From the NCBI GenBank assembly GCA_017454765.1, contig JAFTCJ010000008.1, positions 1-49,179 of the forward strand: a stretch of DNA of 49,179 bases, read 5' to 3'. Source of the DNA: Erysipelotrichaceae bacterium. GTDB lineage: Bacteria > Bacillota_I > Bacilli_A > Erysipelotrichales > Erysipelotrichaceae. Below are positions 43,389 through 49,179 of the stretch, piece by piece. The notes beneath the pieces are model-generated. The model saw nothing but the letters and a program-made list of their open reading frames with translations. It was not told the DNA's origin and ran no database searches. The number at the start of each line of letters is the position of its first letter. Positions within the stretch are counted from its first letter, which is position 1. A program made the translations under genes and the position numbers.

Positions 43389-44231
43389 ATGAGTAAAAAA
43401 CGCTTAAGACCGGTTTTGGCAGTTGCAGCTCTGGCGTTTGTACTGACCGGCTGTTCTGTATCAACGGAACCGATTACACTGGATACCACTTTCAAGGAGG
43501 CGATGAATGACGGATTCCTGTCAGCATTCATCACTTATCCTCTCTCACAGGCCATCAACTGGCTGACTCCGAGGACAGGAATCTTCTTAGCGATCGCGAT
43601 CGTTACGATCGTCATTAACGCCATCGTTCTGGTCTTCACTTTCAAGTCCAGCGTGGCCATGCAGAAGATGCAGGAACTGCAGCCGGAACTGCAGAAGATC
43701 CAGGCCAAATATGAAGGCAGGACCGATGAGATGTCCCAGCAGCGTATGGCTATGGAGATGCAGCAGCTTTACAACAAGTACGGCGTCAATCCGCTCGGTT
43801 CGATCGCGGCTACATTCATCCAGTTTCCGCTTCTGATCGGTATGTACAACGCCGTCAGAAGATCGGAAGCCGTCAGCAACGCGACATTTGCGGGCGTATC
43901 GCTCTCACTGTCTCCGTCTCAGGCGATTCCGGCCAAAGCATGGATCTGTCTGGTGATCTTCGTCCTGATGGTCATCTGCCAGTTCATCTCGATCAAGACG
44001 CCGATGTGGCTGGCTGAAAAGCACGGCAGGGAAGATGCCGAGAAGCACCACAAGACTTACAAGAAACCGGATAATCAGAACATGATGATGACTTACGGTA
44101 TGCTGGCAATGGTCGCGTTTGCGATGTTCTCCATCCCGACAGCCGTTTCGCTCTACTACTGTATCTCATCCATCGTCAACTTCGCAAAGACACTCGTTAT
44201 CGATAAAATGACACACAGGGAGGCCGCGTAA
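43389..44231 (+). CDS. yidC: Membrane protein insertase YidC/OxaA
   Basis: A 280-residue YidC with a lipoprotein signal (lipobox LTGC) and about five transmembrane helices. It inserts membrane proteins alone or with SecYEG. Conserved stretches include SVAMQKMQELQPELQKIQAKY and PLGSIAATFIQFPLLIGMY. I set the start at 43389, where AAGGAG is 6-7 nt upstream and MSKKRLRPV begins a normal signal peptide; the frame's ATG at 43368 would add seven polar residues. Its stop overlaps the jag start by 1 nt. Confidence 0.95.
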   Translation: MSKKRLRPVLAVAALAFVLTGCSVSTEPITLDTTFKEAMNDGFLSAFITYPLSQAINWLTPRTGIFLAIAIVTIVINAIVLVFTFKSSVAMQKMQELQPELQKIQAKYEGRTDEMSQQRMAMEMQQLYNKYGVNPLGSIAATFIQFPLLIGMYNAVRRSEAVSNATFAGVSLSLSPSQAIPAKAWICLVIFVLMVICQFISIKTPMWLAEKHGREDAEKHHKTYKKPDNQNMMMTYGMLAMVAFAMFSIPTAVSLYYCISSIVNFAKTLVIDKMTHREAA

Positions 44232-44884
44232 TGAAACAGTATACAGGCAGAACATTGGAAGAAGTACTCAACAGTATCGCTGCCGAGCAGAACTGTCAGG
44301 TACAGGATATTACTTACAACGTCCTGGAAGAAGAAAAGGGCGGCATCTTCGGTCTTCACAAGTCTGTTACGATCGAAGCTTTCACTTCCAAGGATGTCAA
44401 GGAATTCATCTTTGATTATCTCGGTGCTTACTTCACCGAACTGAATCAGGGTGTTGCGATCGAGATCATCGTCGAGAAGGACAAGGAAAAGGAAGAAGAT
44501 ATCCTCTACCGTGTCATTCTGGATGCGGAAAACAATGCGATCATCATCGGCAAGAACGGTCAGACCTTAAGAGCGATCTCGACTGTCCTCAAGGCTGCAG
44601 TCAACGCCACCTTCAAGAAGAGGATCAACCTGATCGTCGATGTCAATCATTATAAGGAAGACAGATACAAGAAGGTCAAGGCCATCGCCAGAAGAGAAGC
44701 GATCAACGTCTCCAAGAGCCATGTTGACTGCGAACTGGATCCGATGCCCAATGACGAGAGAAAAGTCATCCATCAGTATCTGCAGGATTTCAAGAATGTC
44801 TCAACCGTCTCCGTCGGTGAAGGAAACAAGAGACATCTGGTCATCAAATATACACCGGAAAAGAAAGAAGAAACAGAGGATTAA
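44231..44884 (+). CDS. jag: RNA-binding protein Jag/KhpB (SpoIIIJ-associated)
   Basis: 217 residues with the three Jag modules: an N-terminal Jag_N domain (GRTLEEVLN ... EKGGIFGL), a KH domain with the GKNG loop (IIGKNGQTL), and a C-terminal R3H domain (RREAINVS ... DERKVIHQYL). KhpB/Jag binds RNA with KhpA and affects cell elongation in streptococci. Co-translated with yidC. Confidence 0.95.
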   Translation: MKQYTGRTLEEVLNSIAAEQNCQVQDITYNVLEEEKGGIFGLHKSVTIEAFTSKDVKEFIFDYLGAYFTELNQGVAIEIIVEKDKEKEEDILYRVILDAENNAIIIGKNGQTLRAISTVLKAAVNATFKKRINLIVDVNHYKEDRYKKVKAIARREAINVSKSHVDCELDPMPNDERKVIHQYLQDFKNVSTVSVGEGNKRHLVIKYTPEKKEETED

Positions 44885-44896
44885 CCTCTGTTTTTT
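44871..44896. terminator. Bidirectional terminator containing both stop codons
   Basis: AAACAGAGG pairs with CCTCTGTTT around ATTAA, with T runs. The jag stop and the stop of the convergent methyltransferase gene both lie in the 5-nt loop. Confidence 0.82.
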
Positions 44897-45651
44897 GTTA
44901 AGATATCTACGACGTGACTGCTGGCTCCCAGCAGTTCTTTTCTTTCACAGGTCTTCATATGGAAGTCCAGATAGGCCGCAAAGGTCTCTTCATCCATCTG
45001 ATTGATCGTGCTTCGCATGTAGTCGGTAGGACCGTCTGAGGCAAAGCGCTTCACAAGTCTCATGCCGGAGAGTTGATTGAGTTCATCGATCTCTTCGATG
45101 CGGCTCTGGAAGAACAGAGCATCGGGATCATTGATACGGAAGTCTTCATCGAGTTTGTTTCTGATCTCGTGATAATGATCATCTTTGAAAGCATATTCGA
45201 TGACCGCATATTCATTCATGATATAGGTAACAAAGACATATTTCTTTGTGATACGTTTTGCTTCCAGAAGTGCTTTGAGCCTGTCTTCTTTGAGATAGAG
45301 ATGATACATCGGTCCAAACAGGATCGCGATATCAAATTCGTCATCTTCAAACATGGACAGATCTGTCGCACTGGCTTCAACGATTCTGATCTCCTTGTCT
45401 TTCGCTCTTAACATCCCTATATTGGGTCTGACATATTCTACCGCTGTGACGTCATAGCCTTCTTCCTTGAGTGTCAGGGAGTATCTCCCGGGTCCGGCGC
45501 CGATATCGACGATGCGGTCGCCTTCTTCAAGATATGCATGGATGTATTTCATGGACGTCAGAAACTCGACCTGTCCGTGACGTCTGTCGAGCCGTTTGTT
45601 TTCATTGAATTTGTTGTAGAAATCCGTCAGTCTTTTTTTGAAATCATCCAT
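44881..45651 (-). CDS. Class I SAM-dependent methyltransferase
   Basis: A 256-residue methyltransferase. The SAM-binding loop is VDIGAGPGRYSLTL, followed by VTAVEYVRPNI (motif Post I acidic) and FDIAILFGPMYHL (motif II). The substrate is unknown. The frame is open for 23 further codons upstream, but TATAAT on the minus strand (45663-45658) ends 6 nt before ATG 45651, so I set the start there; the extra sequence is promoter and divergent-gene DNA. Confidence 0.86.
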   Translation of the reverse strand: MDDFKKRLTDFYNKFNENKRLDRRHGQVEFLTSMKYIHAYLEEGDRIVDIGAGPGRYSLTLKEEGYDVTAVEYVRPNIGMLRAKDKEIRIVEASATDLSMFEDDEFDIAILFGPMYHLYLKEDRLKALLEAKRITKKYVFVTYIMNEYAVIEYAFKDDHYHEIRNKLDEDFRINDPDALFFQSRIEEIDELNQLSGMRLVKRFASDGPTDYMRSTINQMDEETFAAYLDFHMKTCERKELLGASSHVVDILTKNRG

Positions 45652-45657
45652 GTTTCC

Positions 45658-45663
45658 ATTATA
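45658..45663 (-). promoter_or_regulatory. -10 box of a leaderless promoter (methyltransferase)
   Basis: On the minus strand TATAAT ends 6 nt before ATG 45651. Confidence 0.6.
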
Positions 45664-45675
45664 CCTTCTATGATC

Positions 45676-45681
45676 TATAAT
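45676..45681 (+). promoter_or_regulatory. -10 box of a leaderless promoter (CDF transporter)
   Basis: TATAAT ends 7 nt before ATG 45689. The opposing -10 box is 12 bp away. Confidence 0.58.
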
Positions 45682-45688
45682 AGGGTTA

Positions 45689-46855
45689 ATGTTTGAACTG
45701 ATCTGCAAGGCTTTCATCAAGGATTACAGGAACACGGAAGACCCCCTCGTCAGAGAAAAATACGGGACTGTTTTTTCCATGATCTCGATCTTCTGCAATA
45801 TCCTGATGGTGGTGTTGAAGCTGATCATCTCCTTCATCACCAATTCGATCTCCATCAGAGCCGATGCCCTGAACAATCTTTCCGATGTGGGTTCCAATCT
45901 GGCGACACTTTTCGGTTTCCGTCTTTCCAATAAACATCCGGATTCCGATCACCCCTACGGACACGGCAGGATGGAGTATGTTGCCGGCATGGTGGTCTCG
46001 TTCCTGATCCTGCTGGTGGCGTTTGAAGCGATCAAGGAATCGATACTGAAGATCATCTCTCCCAACAGCCTCAACTTCACTTATGCTTCTTTGGCAGCCC
46101 TGCTGGTATCGATCCTCATCAAACTGTTCATGGCTTACATGAACGGAAAGGCATCCAAGGCGATCGATTCACCGACATTGAAGGCGGCTTCCCAGGATTC
46201 AGTCAACGACTCGCTGATGACCCTGGCTACGCTGGTCTCGCTGATCTTCTTCTATATCAGCGGCATCAATATCGACGCTTTCGTCGGTCTTGTGGTTTCG
46301 TTGTTTGTATTGAAGGCCGGCATCGAGATCTTCAGGGATGTCCTGGATACGATACTGGGCAAAGCGCCGGACAGGGAACTGATCCATGAGATCGAAGCCG
46401 ATATCATGAAACACGACGGAGTCTTAGGCGTTCATGACCTGATCCTGCACGACTACGGACCGGGCCACAAGTTCATGTCCTTACATGCCGAGGTGGATGC
46501 CTCGATCCCGGTCATGGAGACACATGACATGATCGACAATATCGAAAACGAACTGCTGGAGAAGTATTACATCCTCACCAGCATCCATATGGATCCGATC
46601 GATACCAAGGATGAGACCGCAAATATCTTAAGAGAAAAAGTCAGAGCTCAGGTCAGGGAGATCAACGGAAGCTACAATATCCACGATTTCCGCATCGTCA
46701 GGGGAACGACCCATTCCAATCTGGTCTTTGATGTGCTGATCCCGGCGGATGATCGGATCTCTCATGAGGAATTAAAAAAGAAGATCTGTGAGAAGGTCTC
46801 ACAGATCGATCCGTCATATAAATGCGTTATTCAGGTTGATCACTCTTTTGTGTGA
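45689..46855 (+). CDS. Cation diffusion facilitator transporter
   Basis: A 388-residue CDF protein exporting divalent metals (Zn, Mn, Fe or Co) against H+. Transmembrane metal residues appear as DALNNLSDVGSN and KHPDSDHPYGHGRMEY. After the six-helix domain come two tandem cytosolic CTD-like halves (about residues 225-300 and 305-388), which accounts for the extra length compared with the usual 300 residues. The 3' end overlaps the convergent lysozyme gene by 29 bp. Leaderless start. Confidence 0.92.
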   Translation: MFELICKAFIKDYRNTEDPLVREKYGTVFSMISIFCNILMVVLKLIISFITNSISIRADALNNLSDVGSNLATLFGFRLSNKHPDSDHPYGHGRMEYVAGMVVSFLILLVAFEAIKESILKIISPNSLNFTYASLAALLVSILIKLFMAYMNGKASKAIDSPTLKAASQDSVNDSLMTLATLVSLIFFYISGINIDAFVGLVVSLFVLKAGIEIFRDVLDTILGKAPDRELIHEIEADIMKHDGVLGVHDLILHDYGPGHKFMSLHAEVDASIPVMETHDMIDNIENELLEKYYILTSIHMDPIDTKDETANILREKVRAQVREINGSYNIHDFRIVRGTTHSNLVFDVLIPADDRISHEELKKKICEKVSQIDPSYKCVIQVDHSFV

Positions 46856-47660
46856 ACATGATGTTCATGTCGACCGGTTCCTTGATCCCGTTGACAGTTC
46901 CTTTGTTGGAATACTGCCAGATGATGAAGGGATGATCTGATAAGGGCTGCTTGACATCGTATTGTGCATACCAGATCGGGTAATCGGTAAGTCTGTCCAT
47001 ATCGACACGTTCATCTGCCCAGTACTGGTAAATATAGATCATCGTATCATAGCCGTTTTGTGAGATCTCGTTTAGGAAGGTCAGTGCATTGTCTGTCAGC
47101 TGCTTCCTGTCGACATCTTCCAGACGGCTTTTTTCATCTTCAAAGAACACTTCCTCGCAGTCATATACGACCGGCAGATCAAGTTGTTTTCCTTTGAGAT
47201 GTTCCAGAACCCACTTCGCTTCTTCGAGTGCTTCCGCTTCATTGACTGCCTGGGAGAAGAAGTAAACGCCGACAGGGATGCCGTATTTCCTGGCGCCGTT
47301 ATAGTTGGCTTCAAATTTCGGATCGTCATACAGCATGCCTGAAGTGGCTCCGCGTCTGCCGATACGGATGAAGACGAATTCGACACCGTCATTCTTCACT
47401 TTCTCCCAGTCGATATCATCCTGGAATTCCGATACATCGATGCCGAAGCTGCCGTGGAAGTATTCATCGTCATAGGTATATTTGCCGGAGAGAGATTCGA
47501 TCTTTGTGTAGTCGATCTCGGGTTCCGTTTCTTCCACTATCACTTCTTCCGGTATTGTTTTGGGCTTGCTGATCCTTTCGCCGAAGATGATCAGCACGGC
47601 AAAAACAAGAAAGAGTGCACCGATGATCATTTCCAGTCTCAGGATTTTGTTTTTGTTCAT
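46827..47660 (-). CDS. Membrane-anchored GH25 lysozyme
   Basis: A 277-residue GH25 muramidase. An N-terminal signal anchor (residues about 8-28) is followed by a short linker and the catalytic domain beginning GSFGIDVSEFQ; the acidic pair is in VVYDCEE. It should cut peptidoglycan MurNAc-GlcNAc bonds outside the cell. The frame is open 40 codons further upstream, but that part overlaps the divergent gene. TATAAT on the minus strand (47672-47667) ends 6 nt before ATG 47660, which begins a normal signal anchor. Confidence 0.9.
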   Translation of the reverse strand: MNKNKILRLEMIIGALFLVFAVLIIFGERISKPKTIPEEVIVEETEPEIDYTKIESLSGKYTYDDEYFHGSFGIDVSEFQDDIDWEKVKNDGVEFVFIRIGRRGATSGMLYDDPKFEANYNGARKYGIPVGVYFFSQAVNEAEALEEAKWVLEHLKGKQLDLPVVYDCEEVFFEDEKSRLEDVDRKQLTDNALTFLNEISQNGYDTMIYIYQYWADERVDMDRLTDYPIWYAQYDVKQPLSDHPFIIWQYSNKGTVNGIKEPVDMNIMFTQKSDQPE

Positions 47661-47666
47661 ATCAAC

Positions 47667-47672
47667 ATTATA
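47667..47672 (-). promoter_or_regulatory. -10 box of a leaderless promoter (GH25), overlapping the opposite -10
   Basis: TATAAT on the minus strand ends 6 nt before ATG 47660 and shares four bases with the plus-strand TATAAT at 47669-47674. Confidence 0.6.
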
Positions 47673-47674
47673 AT
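47669..47674 (+). promoter_or_regulatory. -10 box of a leaderless promoter (GNAT)
   Basis: TATAAT ends 8 nt before ATG 47683. An ATG directly after the box (47675) opens only three codons. Confidence 0.5.
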
Positions 47675-47682
47675 ATGGATAG

Positions 47683-48228
47683 ATGAAGGATTTTGATGAA
47701 AGTATTGTATTGAAGACGGAACATTTGTATCTCCGTTTTCCGAAAGAGGAAGACAGAGAAGCTCTTTTCCGCAACATCAATCATGATCGGGATGTCCTGC
47801 AGTATTATGTGGACAGCTATGCGAAAGATCCGGAGGATTATTCAATAGAGAAACGGATCGCTTCCTTCCGGGAGAAACAGATGTATATTTTTACGATCGT
47901 GCTGAAGGAAACGGATGAGGTCATCGGTCTGATCCATCAGTGCAGCAATCCCAACACGGCCATGAATACCGTGGAAGTGGGGTATGCGATCGGGAAGAAA
48001 TACTGGAACAGGGGATATGTGACGGAAGCTATGAAGGCCATGATCACTTTCCTTTTTGAAAAGGGCGTGCACAAGGTGGTCGCCTGTCATATCGTCGACA
48101 ACAAAGCTTCGGGAAGGGTCATGAAGAAATGCGGGATGATCTATGAAGGAAGAAGGATCGATGAGATCTATTACCATGATCAGTACCACGATACGGAACA
48201 TTACTATATACTGAATGAAGGAGAATAA
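47683..48228 (+). CDS. GNAT N-acetyltransferase (RimJ/RimL-like)
   Basis: A 181-residue GNAT acetyltransferase. It has LYLRFPKEEDREALF at the start, the acetyl-CoA loop region GYAIGKKYWNRGYVTEAM, and VDNKASGRVMKKCGM near the end, as in RimJ/RimL-type enzymes that modify protein N-termini or small molecules. Two nt after its stop a Dabb-like gene starts behind an AAGGAG that lies in its last codons. Confidence 0.9.
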   Translation: MKDFDESIVLKTEHLYLRFPKEEDREALFRNINHDRDVLQYYVDSYAKDPEDYSIEKRIASFREKQMYIFTIVLKETDEVIGLIHQCSNPNTAMNTVEVGYAIGKKYWNRGYVTEAMKAMITFLFEKGVHKVVACHIVDNKASGRVMKKCGMIYEGRRIDEIYYHDQYHDTEHYYILNEGE

Positions 48229-48229
48229 G

Positions 48230-48508
48230 ATGGAACATTATCTGATCGTCAGATTCAAAAAGGGTGTTGATGTTAAGGATCTTTATGAACCCATCAGGGA
48301 TCTGTTTTCACAGGCCGGGAATATCGAAGGCATTAAAAGAGCACAGGTTTACCTGTCTTCTTCAAAGCTGAGAAACAATTATGACATGATGATCAGGTTC
48401 ACCATGAAAAAGTCTTCTCTGCCTTTACTGGAAAACTCCGATCTGTACCGGCGTTTCCGTGAGGATTATTCCGATTCCATATCAAGAGTCACTGAGTTTG
48501 ACGCCTAG
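48230..48508 (+). CDS. Dabb-like alpha/beta-barrel protein
   Basis: A 92-residue protein starting EHYLIVRFKKGVDV, with RNNYDMMIRFTM in the middle and a C-terminal ISRVTEFD. The pattern fits the ferredoxin-like stress-responsive Dabb domain. Function unknown. ATG 48230 has AAGGAG 8 nt upstream; the frame's earlier ATG is inside the GNAT gene. Ends in a hairpin terminator. Confidence 0.72.
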   Translation: MEHYLIVRFKKGVDVKDLYEPIRDLFSQAGNIEGIKRAQVYLSSSKLRNNYDMMIRFTMKKSSLPLLENSDLYRRFREDYSDSISRVTEFDA

Positions 48509-48533
48509 ATCAGCTGTTGCTGATCTTTTCTTT
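48507..48533 (+). terminator. Terminator after the Dabb-like gene
   Basis: GATCAGC pairs with GCTGATC around TGTT, followed by TTTTCTTT. Confidence 0.75.
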
Positions 48534-48893
48534 GATGATCCTGGCTGCTTCCTTGAGATTGTCTGTGCCCGGTATCATGAAACACTGTGCAGACAGTCTC
48601 TTGAAGTTGAAATCGATCAGAGTCTTCTCACCGAGATTCTCATCCAGCTCATTTGCCTCATCGAGGATCTCGATACCGGCAATGAGTTTTTCTTTTTTAT
48701 ACAGGACAAAATCGATATCGATCTGTTTGAGCAGTTCACCCTGATTCCCGAACATCACCGGCATGGCGTTGTTCTGGCAGATGTCCCATAACGATTCTTT
48801 CGTTCTGATCTTGATGCCTGAAAAAAGTAGCTGTTTCTTCAGATAACGGTAGAATTCTTCTTCTTTGACAGTCAGTTTCTTTTCTGTTTCCAT
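48510..48893 (-). CDS. DUF2726-like small nuclease-fold protein
   Basis: A 127-residue protein with LTVKEEEFYRYLKKQL, then the strand pair IDIDFVLYKKEKLIAGIEI (Asp then Glu) and a later Lys-containing helix. This matches the restriction-endonuclease-like pattern of DUF2726 proteins. Whether it is an active nuclease is not clear. The start is 6 nt after TAAAAT on the minus strand (48905-48900), apparently leaderless. Confidence 0.65.
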   Translation of the reverse strand: METEKKLTVKEEEFYRYLKKQLLFSGIKIRTKESLWDICQNNAMPVMFGNQGELLKQIDIDFVLYKKEKLIAGIEILDEANELDENLGEKTLIDFNFKRLSAQCFMIPGTDNLKEAARIIKEKISNS

Positions 48894-48899
48894 ACTTCT

Positions 48900-48905
48900 A
48901 TTTTA
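48900..48905 (-). promoter_or_regulatory. -10 box of a leaderless promoter (DUF2726-like)
   Basis: On the minus strand TAAAAT ends 6 nt before ATG 48893. Confidence 0.55.
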
Positions 48906-48922
48906 CAGGACTTTGAAAGTAT

Positions 48923-48945
48923 AAAAAAACAGTTCTTTCGAACTG
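48923..48945 (-). terminator. Terminator of the tRNA array
   Basis: On the minus strand CAGTTC-GAAA-GAACTG, a stem with a stable GNRA-type loop, followed by seven T residues, just downstream of tRNA-Gly. Confidence 0.88.
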
Positions 48946-48960
48946 GAATCTTTCATCTTC

Positions 48961-49034
48961 TGGAGCAGGTGATGGGAATCGAACCCACGTAGTCAGCTTG
49001 GAGGGCTGAAGTTCTACCATTGAACTACACCTGC
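48961..49034 (-). tRNA. tRNA-Gly (TCC)
   Basis: A 74-nt cloverleaf with encoded CCA. The acceptor stem GCAGGTG/CACCTGC, D-arm with GG, T-loop TTCGATT and anticodon TCC (complement of 49000-49002) are clear. The anticodon loop reads CCTCCAA, so position 33 is C rather than the near-universal U. Confidence 0.95.
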
Positions 49035-49040
49035 ATTCAG

Positions 49041-49116
49041 TGGTGACTCGACCGGGAATCGAACCCGGGACCCTCTGATTAAAAGTCAGATGCTCTACCG
49101 CCTGAGCTACCGAGTC
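49041..49116 (-). tRNA. tRNA-Lys (TTT)
   Basis: A 76-nt cloverleaf with encoded CCA. Anticodon loop CTTTTAA with normal U33, acceptor stem GACTCGG with one G-T pair at its base, D-arm GCTCAGGCGGTAGAGC. It lies 6 nt upstream of tRNA-Gly in the same transcript. Confidence 0.97.
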
Positions 49117-49123
49117 ATTACCA

Positions 49124-49179
49124 TGGCTGGGATGGCTGGGATCGAACCAGCGAAATGACAGAGTCAAAGTCTGTTGCCT
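49124..49179 (-). tRNA. tRNA-Gln (TTG), 5' part beyond the window
   Basis: The 3' half is complete with encoded CCA, T-arm GCTGG-TTCGATC-CCAGC, and anticodon stem-loop ACAGA-CTTTGAC-TCTGT (anticodon TTG). The D-arm and 5' acceptor strand run off the window edge. Confidence 0.9.

Noticed and set aside
48898..49167. 89-codon open frame across the tRNA array
   Set aside because: It lies over three clear tRNA genes and their terminator.

Overview
The window is a dense, gene-tight stretch of a low-to-mid GC Firmicute chromosome. The gene set (metG T-box riboswitch, MurT/GatD pair, ComFA/ComFC, lipoprotein YidC, tRNA genes with encoded CCA, RF2 with a programmed frameshift and UGA used as stop) and protein character suggest Erysipelotrichia (Erysipelotrichaceae-like). 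That assignment is inference. No insertion sequence, prophage, integrase or CRISPR array was seen, and no stretch over 300 bases lacks a gene. The longest non-coding interval is the metG leader (about 12880-13122).

Layout. 146-4739: an alpha/beta hydrolase, an AGCS amino-acid symporter, a CBS-pair protein, rplM-rpsI and an HD hydrolase. 4767-8173: an RsmF-like RNA methyltransferase (minus), comFA-comFC and a cold-shock gene. 8261-12879: secA, prfB and a divergent dicarboxylate/amino-acid symporter. 12890-18036: T-box and metG, then murT-gatD and a PAP2 phosphatase. 18053-24121: aldo/keto reductase, small unknown gene, lipase-like gene, a metal-efflux operon (free HMA protein, Zn/Cd P-type ATPase, ArsR repressor) with its palindromic operator, and a DUF2974 hydrolase. 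24141-30438: a CoA-acyltransferase-like protein, a 5-formyl-THF cyclo-ligase with a lone PTS EIIC, the queuosine operon tgt-queA-queH, a membrane protein and a DEDD exonuclease. 30522-38722: pyrophosphatase-like protein, AI-2E family protein, and a possible catabolic island (BtpA/SgcQ, FGGY kinase, DUF6273, VOC, amino-acid ABC importer, SDR). 38766-42758: MalY/PatB lyase, DUF5131, DJ-1/PfpI, and a PTS-like protein that has lost its key residues. 42866-44884: rpmH-rnpA-yidC-jag. 44881-49179: methyltransferase, CDF transporter, GH25 lysozyme, GNAT, a Dabb-like protein, a DUF2726-like protein and a minus-strand tRNA array (Gln, Lys, Gly).

Main result. About sixteen first-of-transcript genes carry a recognisable -10 box ending 6-8 nt (twelve times exactly 6 nt) before the start codon, with no Shine-Dalgarno sequence. 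This places the transcription start on the start codon itself, so these genes look leaderless. Genes inside operons, and the ribosomal, secA, metG and transporter genes, use ordinary Shine-Dalgarno sites. Five divergent gene pairs have start codons only about 21-39 bp apart; in two of them the opposing -10 boxes overlap. Choosing starts this way corrects the N-termini of several genes.

Other points of interest: a GatD whose catalytic Cys and His are both replaced; a PTS EIICB-like protein without the phosphorylated Cys or the sugar-site motif; a divergent SDF-family transporter; a SecA without a C-terminal tail; and a tRNA-Gly with C instead of U at position 33. All functional calls come from reading motifs; no searches were run.
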